NCBI RefSeq assembly: GCF_030817175.1
Contig: NZ_JAUSYY010000001.1
Location: 1,798,001 to 1,862,000 of the forward strand
DNA length: 64,000 bases
Direction: 5' to 3'
Source: Agromyces ramosus
GTDB taxonomy: Bacteria; Actinomycetota; Actinomycetes; Actinomycetales; Microbacteriaceae
The position numbers were made by a program, and so were the translations under genes. Below the pieces are notes generated by a model. That model did not search any database. It saw only the letters and a list, made by a program, of their open reading frames with translations, and had not been told where the DNA came from. Below are positions 1 through 8,177 of the stretch, piece by piece. How positions within the stretch are numbered: the stretch's first letter is position 1; every line of letters begins with the position of its first letter.

Positions 1-247
1 TCAGCTCCATCGACCAGATGCTGTCGAGCTCGTGGAAGACGAGCTCGATGAGCTCGGCCTTCGGTGCCGCACGGCCGCCGCGTCGTTCGTAGCCACGCGC
101 CGCGAGCAGGGTCTCGACGCGCGCCCGGGTCGCGGCCGAGACATCCGTGCGTCCGTTCAGGACCTTCGAGATCGTCGAGAGCGAGACGCCGGCCTCTTCG
201 GCGACGAGCGCGAGCGTGACGCGTTCGGCAGCGGCATCCGTCTCCAT
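1..247 (-). CDS. LacI-family transcriptional regulator, N-terminal part (runs off window)
   Basis: Only the first 82 residues are inside the window; the rest lies beyond base 1. They hold a LacI-type helix-turn-helix: VALVAEEAGVS-like first helix and turn, then LSTISKVLNGR as recognition helix and start of the hinge. The ATG at 245-247 follows the stop of the alpha-xylosidase by 28 bases on the same strand, so it is probably the last gene of the leftward alpha-xyloside operon, or has its own promoter. It would bind a sugar and repress nearby genes (family knowledge). A second LacI gene heads the same operon, so the locus carries two. Ligand cannot be told from the part seen. Confidence 0.85.
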   Translation of the reverse strand, partial: METDAAAERVTLALVAEEAGVSLSTISKVLNGRTDVSAATRARVETLLAARGYERRGGRAAPKAELIELVFHELDSIWSMEL

Positions 248-275
248 GTTTCGATCGTAGCGCCGGGACTTGCGG

Positions 276-2384
276 TCACGACTCCTGGTCGGCCCGCGGA
301 ACCACCGCGCCCTCCCGCACCCACAGCGGCACGGTGTCGAAGCCGTGCACCTCCCGCCGCCAGCCGCCGCCGTCGACGACCTCGTTCGTGAACCAGTTCG
401 TCCAGCGCCCCGCCGGGAGGTAGTACTCGACCTCGCCGTCGGCGCTGAACACCGGCGCGACGAGCAGGCTCGGGCCGAGCAGGTACTGCCGATCGAGGTA
501 GGCGACCGCCGGATCGTCGGGAAACTCGAGCTGCATGGGCCGCATGACCGGTCGCCCGGTGCGATGCGCCTCCTCGCCCGCAGCGACGAGGTACGGCAGC
601 AGCGACTGCTTGAGCTTCGCGAACCGCCGCGCCACCTCGACCGCGCTCTGGCCCGGTGCCTCGTCGCCGCGATCGAAGGCCCACGGCACGCGGTAGCTCG
701 TGGACCCGTGCAATCGCGAGTGGCTCGAGAGCAGCCCGAACGCGAGCCAGCGCTTGAACACCGCGGGGTCGGGGTCGCCCTCGAACCCGCCGATGTCGTG
801 ACTCCAGTACCCGAACCCGCTCAGCGCGAGCGAGAGCCCGCCGCGCAGGCTCTCGGCCATCGACGCGAACGACGAGGAGTTGTCGCCACCCCAGTGCACG
901 GGCATCTGCTGTCCGCCGGCGGTCGCCGAGCGCGCGAACAGCACGGCCTCGCCAGGCCCCCGCACCTCTTCGAGCACCTCGAACACCGCGCGGTTGTAGA
1001 GCTCGGTGTACCGGTGGTGCATCGCCTCGGGCTCGCTGCCGTCGTGCCAGACCACGTCGATCGGGATACGCTCGCCGAAGTCGGTCTTGATCGCGTCGAC
1101 GCCCTGGTCGAGCAGGCGGCGGAGGTGACCCTGGAACCACGCCGTGGCATCCGGGTTCGTGAAGTCGACGAGCGCCATGCCGGCCTGCCAGAGGTCCCAC
1201 TGCCAGACGCTGCCGTCGGCACGTCGCACGAGGTAGCCGGCCTCGACGCCCTCGCGGAACAGCTTCGACCGCTGCGCGATGTAGGGGTTCAGCCAGGCGC
1301 TGACCTTGAGGCCGCGGTCATGCAGGCGGGCGAGCATGCCCTCGGGGTCGGGGAAGACCCTCGGGTCCCACTCGAAGTCGGTCCAGTGGAACTCGCGCAT
1401 CCAGAAGCAGTCGAAGTGGAACACGCTGAGCGGGATGTCGCGTTCGGCCATGCCGTCGATGAACGCGTTGACCGTCTGCTCGTCGTAGTCGGTCGTGAAG
1501 CTCGTCGAGAGCCACAGCCCGTACGACCATTCGGGCACGAGCGCGGGCCGGCCGGTGAGCCGCGTGTACCGGTCGAGCACCTCGGCCGGCGTCGGTCCCG
1601 CGATCACGAAGTACTCGAGCACCTCGCCCGCGACCGAGAACTGCACCTGTTCGACCGCCTCGGACCCGACCTCGAACGAGACGTGCCCGGCATGGTTCAC
1701 GAGCACGCCGTATCCGCGGTTCGTGAGGTAGAACGGCACGTTCTTGTAGGCCTGCTCACTCGAGGTGCCGCCGTCGGTGTTCCAGATGTCGACGGTCTGC
1801 CCGTTCTTGACGAGCGGCCCGAACCGTTCGCCGAGCCCGTAGACGAGCTCGCCGACCCCGAGCGAGAGCTGGGTGTGCAGGTACGCCGGTGCGGGGGCGA
1901 GGCCCGTGGTCGTGACACCCGCCACGCCCGTGGGCTCGGCGGCGATCGGGGCATCCGGCGCCAGCTTCAGGTATCCCACCGACTTGTGGCCGCTCGACGT
2001 GTAGGTGCCGCCATCGTGCTCGAACGCGAGATCCCATGGCGCCCCGCGGCCGATGCGCGCACGAAGGGAGCCCGCGTCGACGACGCCCTCGACCTCGTCG
2101 AGCCGGAGCTCGGGGTGGAACGCGGCATCCGTCTCGATCGCGAAGCCGGGGTCGCGCCGCGCGCCGCGATGGTGCTCGACCCGGACCCGGATGACACCCT
2201 CCGCCGGGCTCGCGATCGAGACCGTGAGCATCGGACGGTTGAGGGTGTCGCCGCGCGTGGCGATGACCTTCGTCGGGGCGGCGACCACGAGCTCGTCGCC
2301 CTCGACGGCGAGGTCGTACGCCTCCTGCGCGTAGAACGCCTCGACGCCCGGTCGAACCTGCCAGAACCCATCGGTGAACTTCAT
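276..2384 (-). CDS. yicI: Alpha-xylosidase, glycoside hydrolase family 31 (YicI type)
   Basis: A 702-residue cytoplasmic enzyme that removes alpha-linked xylose from the non-reducing end of isoprimeverose and xyloglucan oligosaccharides. The GH31 signature KTDFGERIP places the catalytic nucleophile at Asp435, and the acid/base lies in HWGGDNS at Asp501. The FHFDCFWM segment carries the Cys-Phe pair that in E. coli YicI selects xylose over glucose, which favours alpha-xylosidase over alpha-glucosidase. Length fits the family (about 700-770). The ATG at 2382-2384 lies two bases after the upstream permease stop, so the two are translationally coupled. No signal peptide is seen, so substrates must be imported by the adjacent ABC system; released xylose would feed the divergent xylA/xylB genes. 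Confidence 0.93.
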   Translation of the reverse strand: MKFTDGFWQVRPGVEAFYAQEAYDLAVEGDELVVAAPTKVIATRGDTLNRPMLTVSIASPAEGVIRVRVEHHRGARRDPGFAIETDAAFHPELRLDEVEGVVDAGSLRARIGRGAPWDLAFEHDGGTYTSSGHKSVGYLKLAPDAPIAAEPTGVAGVTTTGLAPAPAYLHTQLSLGVGELVYGLGERFGPLVKNGQTVDIWNTDGGTSSEQAYKNVPFYLTNRGYGVLVNHAGHVSFEVGSEAVEQVQFSVAGEVLEYFVIAGPTPAEVLDRYTRLTGRPALVPEWSYGLWLSTSFTTDYDEQTVNAFIDGMAERDIPLSVFHFDCFWMREFHWTDFEWDPRVFPDPEGMLARLHDRGLKVSAWLNPYIAQRSKLFREGVEAGYLVRRADGSVWQWDLWQAGMALVDFTNPDATAWFQGHLRRLLDQGVDAIKTDFGERIPIDVVWHDGSEPEAMHHRYTELYNRAVFEVLEEVRGPGEAVLFARSATAGGQQMPVHWGGDNSSSFASMAESLRGGLSLALSGFGYWSHDIGGFEGDPDPAVFKRWLAFGLLSSHSRLHGSTSYRVPWAFDRGDEAPGQSAVEVARRFAKLKQSLLPYLVAAGEEAHRTGRPVMRPMQLEFPDDPAVAYLDRQYLLGPSLLVAPVFSADGEVEYYLPAGRWTNWFTNEVVDGGGWRREVHGFDTVPLWVREGAVVPRADQES

Positions 2385-2386
2385 GG

Positions 2387-3301
2387 TTACTTGACTGCTC
2401 CTGCGGTGATGCCCCTGGTGAGGGTGCGTTGGAAGATGAGGAAGAAGACGAGGGTCGGGATGAGCCCGAGCAGGGCGGATGCACTCGTGGTCGTGACATC
2501 CATGAGCCGATCGCCCTGCAGCACCGTGATCGCGACCGGGACGGTCTGCGTCGCGTTCGAGACCAGGAAGGTGAGTGGGATCAGGAACTCGTTCCACGTC
2601 CAGATGAAGAAGAAGATGAGCAGCACCGACAGTGTCGGCCGCGAGATCGGGTACACCACGCGCCAGAGGATCTGCCATCGGCTCGCCCCGTCGAGCGACG
2701 CGGCCTCGAGCATCTCCTTCGGGAACGTGCTGTAGACCGACGCCAGCAGGTAGGTGCCGAACGCCGACTGGATGACCGTGAAGATGATGATGACGGCCCA
2801 CTGGTTGTCGTAGAGGCCGACCTCCTTGAACATGAAGTACAGCGGGTAGAGGAGCACCTCCTGCGGCAGCATGTTCGCGAGCAGGATCAGGACGACGATC
2901 CAGAGCCGGCCCCTCACGCGGCCGATGCCGAGGGCGAACGCGTTGAACATCGAGAGCACCACGGCGAAGACCGCGACGAGCCCCGAGATGAAGACGCTGT
3001 TCCAGAACTTCTCGGGGAAGTTCACTCGCTCCCAGAATGCGACGATGCCGTCGAAGTACAGCGAGGTCGGCAGTGTGAGCGGTCCGGAGGAGTTGTAGTC
3101 GGCCGGCGACTTGAACGAGTTGATGAGGATCATGAGGAACGGCACGGCGATGAAGAAGCCGAGCACGACCGCCACGGCGAGCACCACCCAGTCGCCCGGC
3201 TTGCGGCCCTTGCGCACGCCGGCGCTCCGGGTCGCCGGCCGCTTCGCCGGCCGAGCGGATGTCACGACGGTCTCGGCCGTTTCGTCGAGCACGGTGCTCA
3301 T
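2387..3301 (-). CDS. Carbohydrate ABC transporter permease (MalG type, CUT1)
   Basis: A 304-residue inner-membrane protein with six predicted helices after a basic, cytoplasmic N-terminus of about 35 residues. The EAA loop that contacts the ATPase is visible as EAASLDGASRWQILWRVVYP. Its ATG overlaps the stop of the preceding permease by four bases (ATGA), and its own stop is two bases before the alpha-xylosidase start. Together with the binding protein and partner permease it should import alpha-xylosides such as isoprimeverose (inferred from the operon). No ATPase gene is in this operon; CUT1 systems of actinobacteria commonly borrow a shared MsiK/UgpC protein. Confidence 0.92.
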   Translation of the reverse strand: MSTVLDETAETVVTSARPAKRPATRSAGVRKGRKPGDWVVLAVAVVLGFFIAVPFLMILINSFKSPADYNSSGPLTLPTSLYFDGIVAFWERVNFPEKFWNSVFISGLVAVFAVVLSMFNAFALGIGRVRGRLWIVVLILLANMLPQEVLLYPLYFMFKEVGLYDNQWAVIIIFTVIQSAFGTYLLASVYSTFPKEMLEAASLDGASRWQILWRVVYPISRPTLSVLLIFFFIWTWNEFLIPLTFLVSNATQTVPVAITVLQGDRLMDVTTTSASALLGLIPTLVFFLIFQRTLTRGITAGAVK

Positions 3302-4281
3302 CGTTCCTCTTCCTGACGCTCGTAGCGGTTCTGCACGAGGATGAACGCGACGCTCACGGCGGCGATGACGATCGTGAGCGCGGTGGCGATCGTGGCGCCG
3401 TACCCGACCTGCTGCGACTGGAAGAACTCGCTGTAGGCGTAGTACGCGGGGACGATCGTCGCGGTGCCCGGCCCGCCGCCGGTGAGTGCGTAGACGGGCC
3501 CGAACACCTTGAGCGCGGCGATGGTGCAGGTGAGGGTCACCACGAAGATCTCGGGGCGGATGATGCCGACCGTGATCGCGCGGAAGCGCTGGTACCAGTT
3601 GGCACCGTCGAGCTCGGCGGCCTCGTACAGCTCGGGATCGACCCGCTGCAGGGCGGCCATGAAGATGACGATCGGGTAGCCGAGCTGCACCCAGACCATG
3701 ATGACCATGATGCTCGGCAGCGCGGTGTCGGGGCTGCCGAGCCAGTTGTGCTGGAGCGCCCCCAGCCCGACCGCCTCGAGCACCTGGTTGAGCGCGCCGT
3801 TCTGCGGCCGGAGGATCCAGCCGATCACGATCGCTGCGATGACGGCGGGGAGGATCTGCGGCAGGTAGTAGGTGGCACGGAGGAAGCTCGCGAGCCGCGC
3901 GCCGAACTTCTTGCCGATGAGGTCGAAGAGCATCGCGGCGAGGAGTAGGCCGAGGAGGGTCGGCACGACGACCATTGCGACGATCATCGCGATCGAGTTG
4001 GCGAACGAGGTCCAGAAGACGGAATCGCCGGCCAGCTCGATCCAGTTGTCGAGGCCGATCCACTCGGGCGGGCGGATGCCGCGGTAGTCGGTGAACGTCA
4101 GGTACACGTTCCAGACGAGCGGTACGACGACGATGATCGTGAGCAGCGCGAGGCCGGGCACGAGGTAGAGCCAGTAGGCGTTGCGGCTCGAGCCGGGGAT
4201 CAGGCTCGACGGCGGCCTCAACGCGGCGCGCGCGGCGCCGCCGGGCTTCGCTGCCTCCAGCGGGGCGGGGGCGATGGACAT
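3298..4281 (-). CDS. Sugar ABC transporter permease (MalF type, CUT1)
   Basis: A 327-residue polytopic membrane protein with about six helices and a MalF-type EAA loop (EAAELDGANWYQRFRAIT). The start is taken as the ATG at 4279-4281 because GGAAGG stands eight bases upstream; a longer in-frame extension to 4341 would run into a low-complexity Pro/Ala stretch without a ribosome site. It lies 70 bases after the binding-protein gene and overlaps the MalG-type gene by four bases. Role: one half of the membrane channel of the alpha-xyloside importer. Confidence 0.92.
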   Translation of the reverse strand: MSIAPAPLEAAKPGGAARAALRPPSSLIPGSSRNAYWLYLVPGLALLTIIVVVPLVWNVYLTFTDYRGIRPPEWIGLDNWIELAGDSVFWTSFANSIAMIVAMVVVPTLLGLLLAAMLFDLIGKKFGARLASFLRATYYLPQILPAVIAAIVIGWILRPQNGALNQVLEAVGLGALQHNWLGSPDTALPSIMVIMVWVQLGYPIVIFMAALQRVDPELYEAAELDGANWYQRFRAITVGIIRPEIFVVTLTCTIAALKVFGPVYALTGGGPGTATIVPAYYAYSEFFQSQQVGYGATIATALTIVIAAVSVAFILVQNRYERQEEER

Positions 4282-4351
4282 GATGGGACCTTCCGGTTGG
4301 ACGGATGCCGCGGGCGCGGCGCACACTCCGGCCCGCGGCATCCGCGCGGCG

Positions 4352-5641
4352 TCAGCCGACGATGTCGTCGACGCCGGCCTGGTACTGCTCGCCGAGCTGC
4401 TGCTGCACCTCGGCGGGCGACTTCGTGCCGTTGACGAGCTCCTGCAGGCCCGCGTTCAGCTCGTCGTAGAACGTCGCGGTGGGCCAGTCGGGGTAGTACG
4501 CGATGCCGTCGCGCTCGGTCAGCGTGTTGAAGTTCGCGATGAGCTCGGCGCTCTTCTCGTCGGTGATGTCGGCCTCTTCGGCGGCCACGGGGACGCCGCC
4601 GTTGTTGCCGAGGATCGCCTGGATCTCGGGGCGCATCGTGATGTCGATGAACTCGTAGGCGAGCTCCTTGTTGGCTGCCCGCTCAGGGACGGCCCACATG
4701 TTCCCGGCCGATCCGGGCGAGAGCTCCGCCTCGGGGAACAGGAACGTGCCCCACTCGAAATCGGTGATCTCGTTCACGAAGCGGCCGTACCACCAGCTGC
4801 CGGAGAAGAAGATCGGGTAGTCGCCGCCGATGAACCCGACGCCGGCGTCTTCGGCCTTCAGGCCGCTGGCATCCGTCGAGAGGTACCCCTTGTCGGTCCA
4901 GTCCTTCACCGTCTCGGTGGCGAACGTGAGCTCTTCGCCCGTCCAGTCGACGGGGTTCTCGTAGAGCTGGTAGTCGTTCACGAACTGCCGGTCGGCCTTC
5001 GTGAGGGCGAGCTGGTACCAGAGCTGGCCGAGCGGGTATTCCGCGGCCGACTCGGCGAGCGGCGTGACGCCCTGCGCGGCGAAGGCCGCGAGCACGTCTT
5101 CGAACTCCGCGAGGGTGGTGGGCACCTCGAGGCCTGCGGCGGCGAATGCGTCCTTGTTGTAGTAGACCTCGACGAACTCGCCGTAGTTGGGCACGCCGAA
5201 CCAGCTGCCCGATCCCATGACGCCGTTCTCGTCGTACTTCGCGGTGGTCTGCAGCGACGGCGCGAGCTGGTCGTCCCAGCCGTACTCCTCGACCGCGTCG
5301 TCGAGCGGGGTGAGCAGGCCCTGGCTCGAGAGCAGGCCCGCCGTCGCATTGCCCTTGTTGTACTCGAGCAGGTCGGGTGCCTCGTCGGAGTTGAGCACCT
5401 GGCTCGCGGTCGAGCGGATCTGCTCGAAGCTCTTCTCCTCGAACTCGACGGTCGCTCCGGTCTCCTCCTCGAAGATCTTGATCGCCTCGGCCCAGGCGAT
5501 GCCCATGGCGCTGTCGGCGCCCTCGTAGTGCCAGAGGCGGAGGACGTTGTCATCGGTCTGGCTGGAGCCGCTGCATCCGGTGAGGACGAGCGCCGCGGCG
5601 GCGAGTGCCGCGGCGGCTCCGACGGTTCTGGTGTGCTTCAT
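4352..5641 (-). CDS. Extracellular sugar-binding lipoprotein of ABC transporter (family 1)
   Basis: A 429-residue solute-binding protein. Residues 1-23 form a lipoprotein signal ending in LTGC, so Cys23 would be lipidated and the mature protein tethered outside the membrane. The remainder resembles MalE/family 1 binding proteins, with an Asp/Glu-rich start, RLWHYEGADS near the N-terminus and the conserved NMWAVPERAANKELAYEFI region near the C-terminal third. AAGGAG precedes the ATG. It is the first structural gene of the leftward operon and directly follows a perfect LacI-type operator. Specificity for alpha-xylosides is inferred from the alpha-xylosidase downstream. Confidence 0.92.
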   Translation of the reverse strand: MKHTRTVGAAAALAAAALVLTGCSGSSQTDDNVLRLWHYEGADSAMGIAWAEAIKIFEEETGATVEFEEKSFEQIRSTASQVLNSDEAPDLLEYNKGNATAGLLSSQGLLTPLDDAVEEYGWDDQLAPSLQTTAKYDENGVMGSGSWFGVPNYGEFVEVYYNKDAFAAAGLEVPTTLAEFEDVLAAFAAQGVTPLAESAAEYPLGQLWYQLALTKADRQFVNDYQLYENPVDWTGEELTFATETVKDWTDKGYLSTDASGLKAEDAGVGFIGGDYPIFFSGSWWYGRFVNEITDFEWGTFLFPEAELSPGSAGNMWAVPERAANKELAYEFIDITMRPEIQAILGNNGGVPVAAEEADITDEKSAELIANFNTLTERDGIAYYPDWPTATFYDELNAGLQELVNGTKSPAEVQQQLGEQYQAGVDDIVG

Positions 5642-5695
5642 TGCATTCTCCTTGGTGGGGCCTCAGGGGTCGTTCGGGGTGGTGCGGCTGGATTA

Positions 5696-5709
5696 TCGAA
5701 GCGCTTCGA
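5696..5709. promoter_or_regulatory. LacI-type operator in front of the alpha-xyloside operon
   Basis: TCGAAGCGCTTCGA is a perfect 14-bp palindrome (16 bp counting the flanking A and T) with the central CG typical of LacI-family operators. It lies about 55 bases before the binding-protein ATG. A close copy, TCGAAACGTTTAGA on the minus strand, sits at 6800-6813 in front of the LacI gene, matching at 11 of 14 positions, which supports one regulator for both. Confidence 0.75.
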
Positions 5710-5759
5710 TGATGCGGGAATGGATAGGTGTTCCTCTCGTGGGGTGGCCGACCGGGCGG

Positions 5760-6785
5760 TCAGCGTGGGGCGTCTGGCTGGACGACCGAGCCGTGGTCGC
5801 GGTACTCGGGCGCGATGAGGTAGACGCCGGCCGCGGGTGCGGACTCGGACAGCATCTGCATCGCGAGGTCGACGGCGCGGTCGCACGAGGCCTGCGGCAC
5901 GAGCGGGACGACGTCGAGCGGCGGGTGCATCGCGGTGGTGTCGAAGGTCGAGCCGACCGAGATCACGGCCACGTCGGCGGGTATGCCGAGGCCGCGCGCG
6001 GCGAGCTCGTCGAGCACGGCGTGGTGGGCCGCGTCGTCGCAGTGGAGCACGAGCGCGGTGACTCCGCGGTCGAGCAGCGCGCCGACCGCCGCGCGCACCG
6101 CGACGCCGCGGCTGCCGTTGCCGCCGGGCTCAGGAAGCTCCACGGCCGGGTCGAGTCCGCGTTCGCGGGCCCGTCGCTCGAACCCGGCGCGGATGCGCGG
6201 CGGGAAGTTCGATCGGAGGTAGGCCGACGGCGGATGGCCGAGGAGGCCGATCGAGCGGTGACCCGCGTCCGCCAGGCGATCGACGGCGAGCCCGGCCGCC
6301 GCCTCGAAGTCGAGGTCGACGCAGACGAGTCCGTCATGGTCGTCGGGCACCCCGACGAAGACCGACGGGATGCCGAGCTGCCGGGCGACACCGACCCGCT
6401 CGTCGTCGGGTGCCACGTCGAGCACGAGGACGGCGTCGCAGAGGCCGCTCGTGGCGACCCGGCGCATGCCGGCCGAGGCCTCCTCCTCGGTGAGCAGCAG
6501 CACGTCGTAGTCGTGGCGCCGCGCGGCGATCGAGGTCGCGAGCACGAAGGCCATGTGGGCGGGCGCATAGGTGTCGGCGCGGAACGGCTCGGTGAGCGCG
6601 AAGATGTTCGTGCGACGGCCGGCGAGCATGCGGGCGCCGGCGTTGGGGCGGTAGTCGAGCTCTCGCACGGCGCGTTCGATGCGCTGCCGGGTCTCGGCGG
6701 AGATCGTGCGCTTGCCGCTCAGGGCGTACGACACGGTGCTGATCGACACGCCGGCGGCCTTCGCCACCTCGTGAATCTTCGCCAT
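5760..6785 (-). CDS. LacI-family transcriptional regulator of the alpha-xyloside operon
   Basis: A 341-residue regulator. The N-terminus MAKIHEVAKAAGVSISTVSYALSGKRTIS is broken here as MAKIHEVAKAAGVSIS / TVSYALSGKR, a textbook LacI helix-turn-helix and hinge; the rest is a periplasmic-binding-protein-like sugar sensor. The start at 6785 is preferred over the ATG at 6797 because GGAG lies six bases before it and because an operator-like palindrome directly abuts the longer start. The gene precedes the sugar importer and alpha-xylosidase on the same strand and is divergent from xylA. It likely represses both its own gene and the importer operon and is released by xylose or an alpha-xyloside (inferred). 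Confidence 0.9.
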   Translation of the reverse strand: MAKIHEVAKAAGVSISTVSYALSGKRTISAETRQRIERAVRELDYRPNAGARMLAGRRTNIFALTEPFRADTYAPAHMAFVLATSIAARRHDYDVLLLTEEEASAGMRRVATSGLCDAVLVLDVAPDDERVGVARQLGIPSVFVGVPDDHDGLVCVDLDFEAAAGLAVDRLADAGHRSIGLLGHPPSAYLRSNFPPRIRAGFERRARERGLDPAVELPEPGGNGSRGVAVRAAVGALLDRGVTALVLHCDDAAHHAVLDELAARGLGIPADVAVISVGSTFDTTAMHPPLDVVPLVPQASCDRAVDLAMQMLSESAPAAGVYLIAPEYRDHGSVVQPDAPR

Positions 6786-6799
6786 GCCGGACTCCATCG

Positions 6800-6813
6800 T
6801 CTAAACGTTTCGA
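6800..6813. promoter_or_regulatory. Second LacI-type operator, in front of the LacI gene
   Basis: On the minus strand this reads TCGAAACGTTTAGA, with the AAACGTTT core a perfect palindrome and a central CG. It matches the operator at 5696-5709 at 11 of 14 positions. Its position 15 bases before the chosen start codon suggests autoregulation, and it lies in the shared region between lacI and xylA. Confidence 0.65.
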
Positions 6814-6864
6814 TTGATCGTTCGTCGGGCACTGTACGCACATCGAGCGGGGGCGCGCAAGCAG

Positions 6865-6885
6865 TTTGTGGAATTTGAGAACAAA
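6865..6885. promoter_or_regulatory. XylR/ROK-like inverted repeat upstream of xylA (distal copy)
   Basis: TTTGT and ACAAA form a perfect inverted repeat with an 11-base spacer. The half-site resembles the TTTGTT/AACAAA arms of the Bacillus xyl operator recognised by XylR (ROK family). The site is AT-rich against a GC-rich background and lies about 95 bases before the xylA start. A second similar element follows at 6928-6951. No ROK regulator gene is in the window. Confidence 0.45.
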
Positions 6886-6927
6886 TGGCCGGCGGCCGCT
6901 CTCCGCTTGCGAACGGTGACCGCGACG

Positions 6928-6951
6928 TTTATGTTGGAACTCGCAACAAAT
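6928..6951. promoter_or_regulatory. XylR/ROK-like inverted repeat upstream of xylA (proximal copy)
   Basis: TGTTG and CAACA are perfect arms around a seven-base spacer, embedded in TTTATGTTG...CAACAAAT. It lies about 30 bases before the xylA ATG, a position where binding would block transcription. Shares the ACAAAT right arm with the upstream copy at 6865-6885. Confidence 0.5.
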
Positions 6952-6979
6952 CACCGACGACGCTGAGAGGCGGATCCCC

Positions 6980-8173
6980 ATGGCCAGCGCGCCAACCCGC
7001 GACGACAAGTTCTCCTTCGGCCTCTGGACCGTTGGCTACAACGGCACCGACCCGTTCGGCGGCCCCACGAGGCATCCGCTCGATGTCGTGCACGTCGTCG
7101 AGAAGCTCGACGAGCTCGGCGCCTACGGCCTCACGTTCCACGACGACGACCTGTTCGCGTTCGGTTCGACGGATGCCGAGCGCCAGACCCAGATCGACCG
7201 CCTCAAGGGCGCGCTCGAGGCCACCGGCATCATCGTGCCGATGGTGACGACGAACCTCTTCAGCGCCCCCGTCTTCAAAGACGGCGGCTTCACCTCGAAC
7301 GACCGCCAGGTGCGCCGCTTCGCGCTCCGCAAGGTGCTGCGCAACATCGACCTCGCCGCCGAGCTCGGCGCGAAGACGTTCGTGATGTGGGGCGGGCGAG
7401 AGGGCGCCGAGTACGACGCGGCGAAAGACATCCGCAGCGCCCTTGAGCGCTACCGCGAGGCGGTCAACCTGCTCGGCGACTACGTCACCGACAAGGGCTA
7501 CGACCTGCGCTTCGCGATCGAGCCCAAGCCGAACGAGCCCCGTGGCGACATCCTGCTGCCCACGCTCGGGCACGCGCTCGCCTTCATCGAGACCCTCGAG
7601 CGCCCAGAGCTCGTCGGCATCAACCCCGAGGTCGGGCACGAGCAGATGGCGGGCCTCAACTTCGCCGCCGGCATCGCCCAGGCGCTCTACCAGGGCAAGC
7701 TGTTCCACATCGACCTCAACGGCCAGCGCGGCATCAAGTACGACCAGGACCTCGTGTTCGGCCACGGCGACCTCTACAACGCGTTCGCCCTCGTCGACCT
7801 GCTCGAGAACGGCAGCCCCCAGGGCGGCCCGACGTACGAGGGCCCGCGCCACTTCGACTACAAGCCCTCGCGCACTGAAGACGAGACCGGCGTGTGGGAC
7901 TCGGCCAAGGCGAACATGGCGAACTACCTGATCCTCAAGGAGCGGGCGGCGGCATTCCGCGCAGACCCCGAGGTGCAGGAGGCGCTCGAGTCCGCGAAGG
8001 TGAACGAGCTCGGGCAGCCGACGCTCAACGAGGGCGAGAGCTACGACGACCTGCTCGCCGACCGCTCGGCGTTCGAGGACTTCGACGCCGACTCGTACCT
8101 GGGCGGCCACGGCTTCGGCTTCGTGCGCCTGCAGCAGCTCGCGACCGGGCACCTCCTCGGCGCTCGCAGTTAG
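6980..8173 (+). CDS. xylA: Xylose isomerase
   Basis: A 397-residue cytoplasmic metalloenzyme converting D-xylose to D-xylulose. The actinobacterial class I length and residues are present: His54 in LTFHDDDL as ring-opening base, [11 protein letters not shown] with the metal Glu and catalytic Lys, [12 protein letters not shown] with the second metal ligands, and [13 protein letters not shown] with the Asp cluster. The ATG lies downstream of two XylR-like repeats. xylB starts four bases after its stop, so the pair forms an operon that consumes xylose released by the divergent alpha-xyloside operon. GAGAGGCGGAT precedes the start. Confidence 0.97.
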   Translation: MASAPTRDDKFSFGLWTVGYNGTDPFGGPTRHPLDVVHVVEKLDELGAYGLTFHDDDLFAFGSTDAERQTQIDRLKGALEATGIIVPMVTTNLFSAPVFKDGGFTSNDRQVRRFALRKVLRNIDLAAELGAKTFVMWGGREGAEYDAAKDIRSALERYREAVNLLGDYVTDKGYDLRFAIEPKPNEPRGDILLPTLGHALAFIETLERPELVGINPEVGHEQMAGLNFAAGIAQALYQGKLFHIDLNGQRGIKYDQDLVFGHGDLYNAFALVDLLENGSPQGGPTYEGPRHFDYKPSRTEDETGVWDSAKANMANYLILKERAAAFRADPEVQEALESAKVNELGQPTLNEGESYDDLLADRSAFEDFDADSYLGGHGFGFVRLQQLATGHLLGARS

Positions 8174-8177
8174 CCGC

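Noticed and set aside
270..2735. An 821-residue plus-strand open frame under the alpha-xylosidase and permease genes
   Set aside because: Mirror frame of real genes with catalytic motifs on the other strand; no ribosome site or domain.
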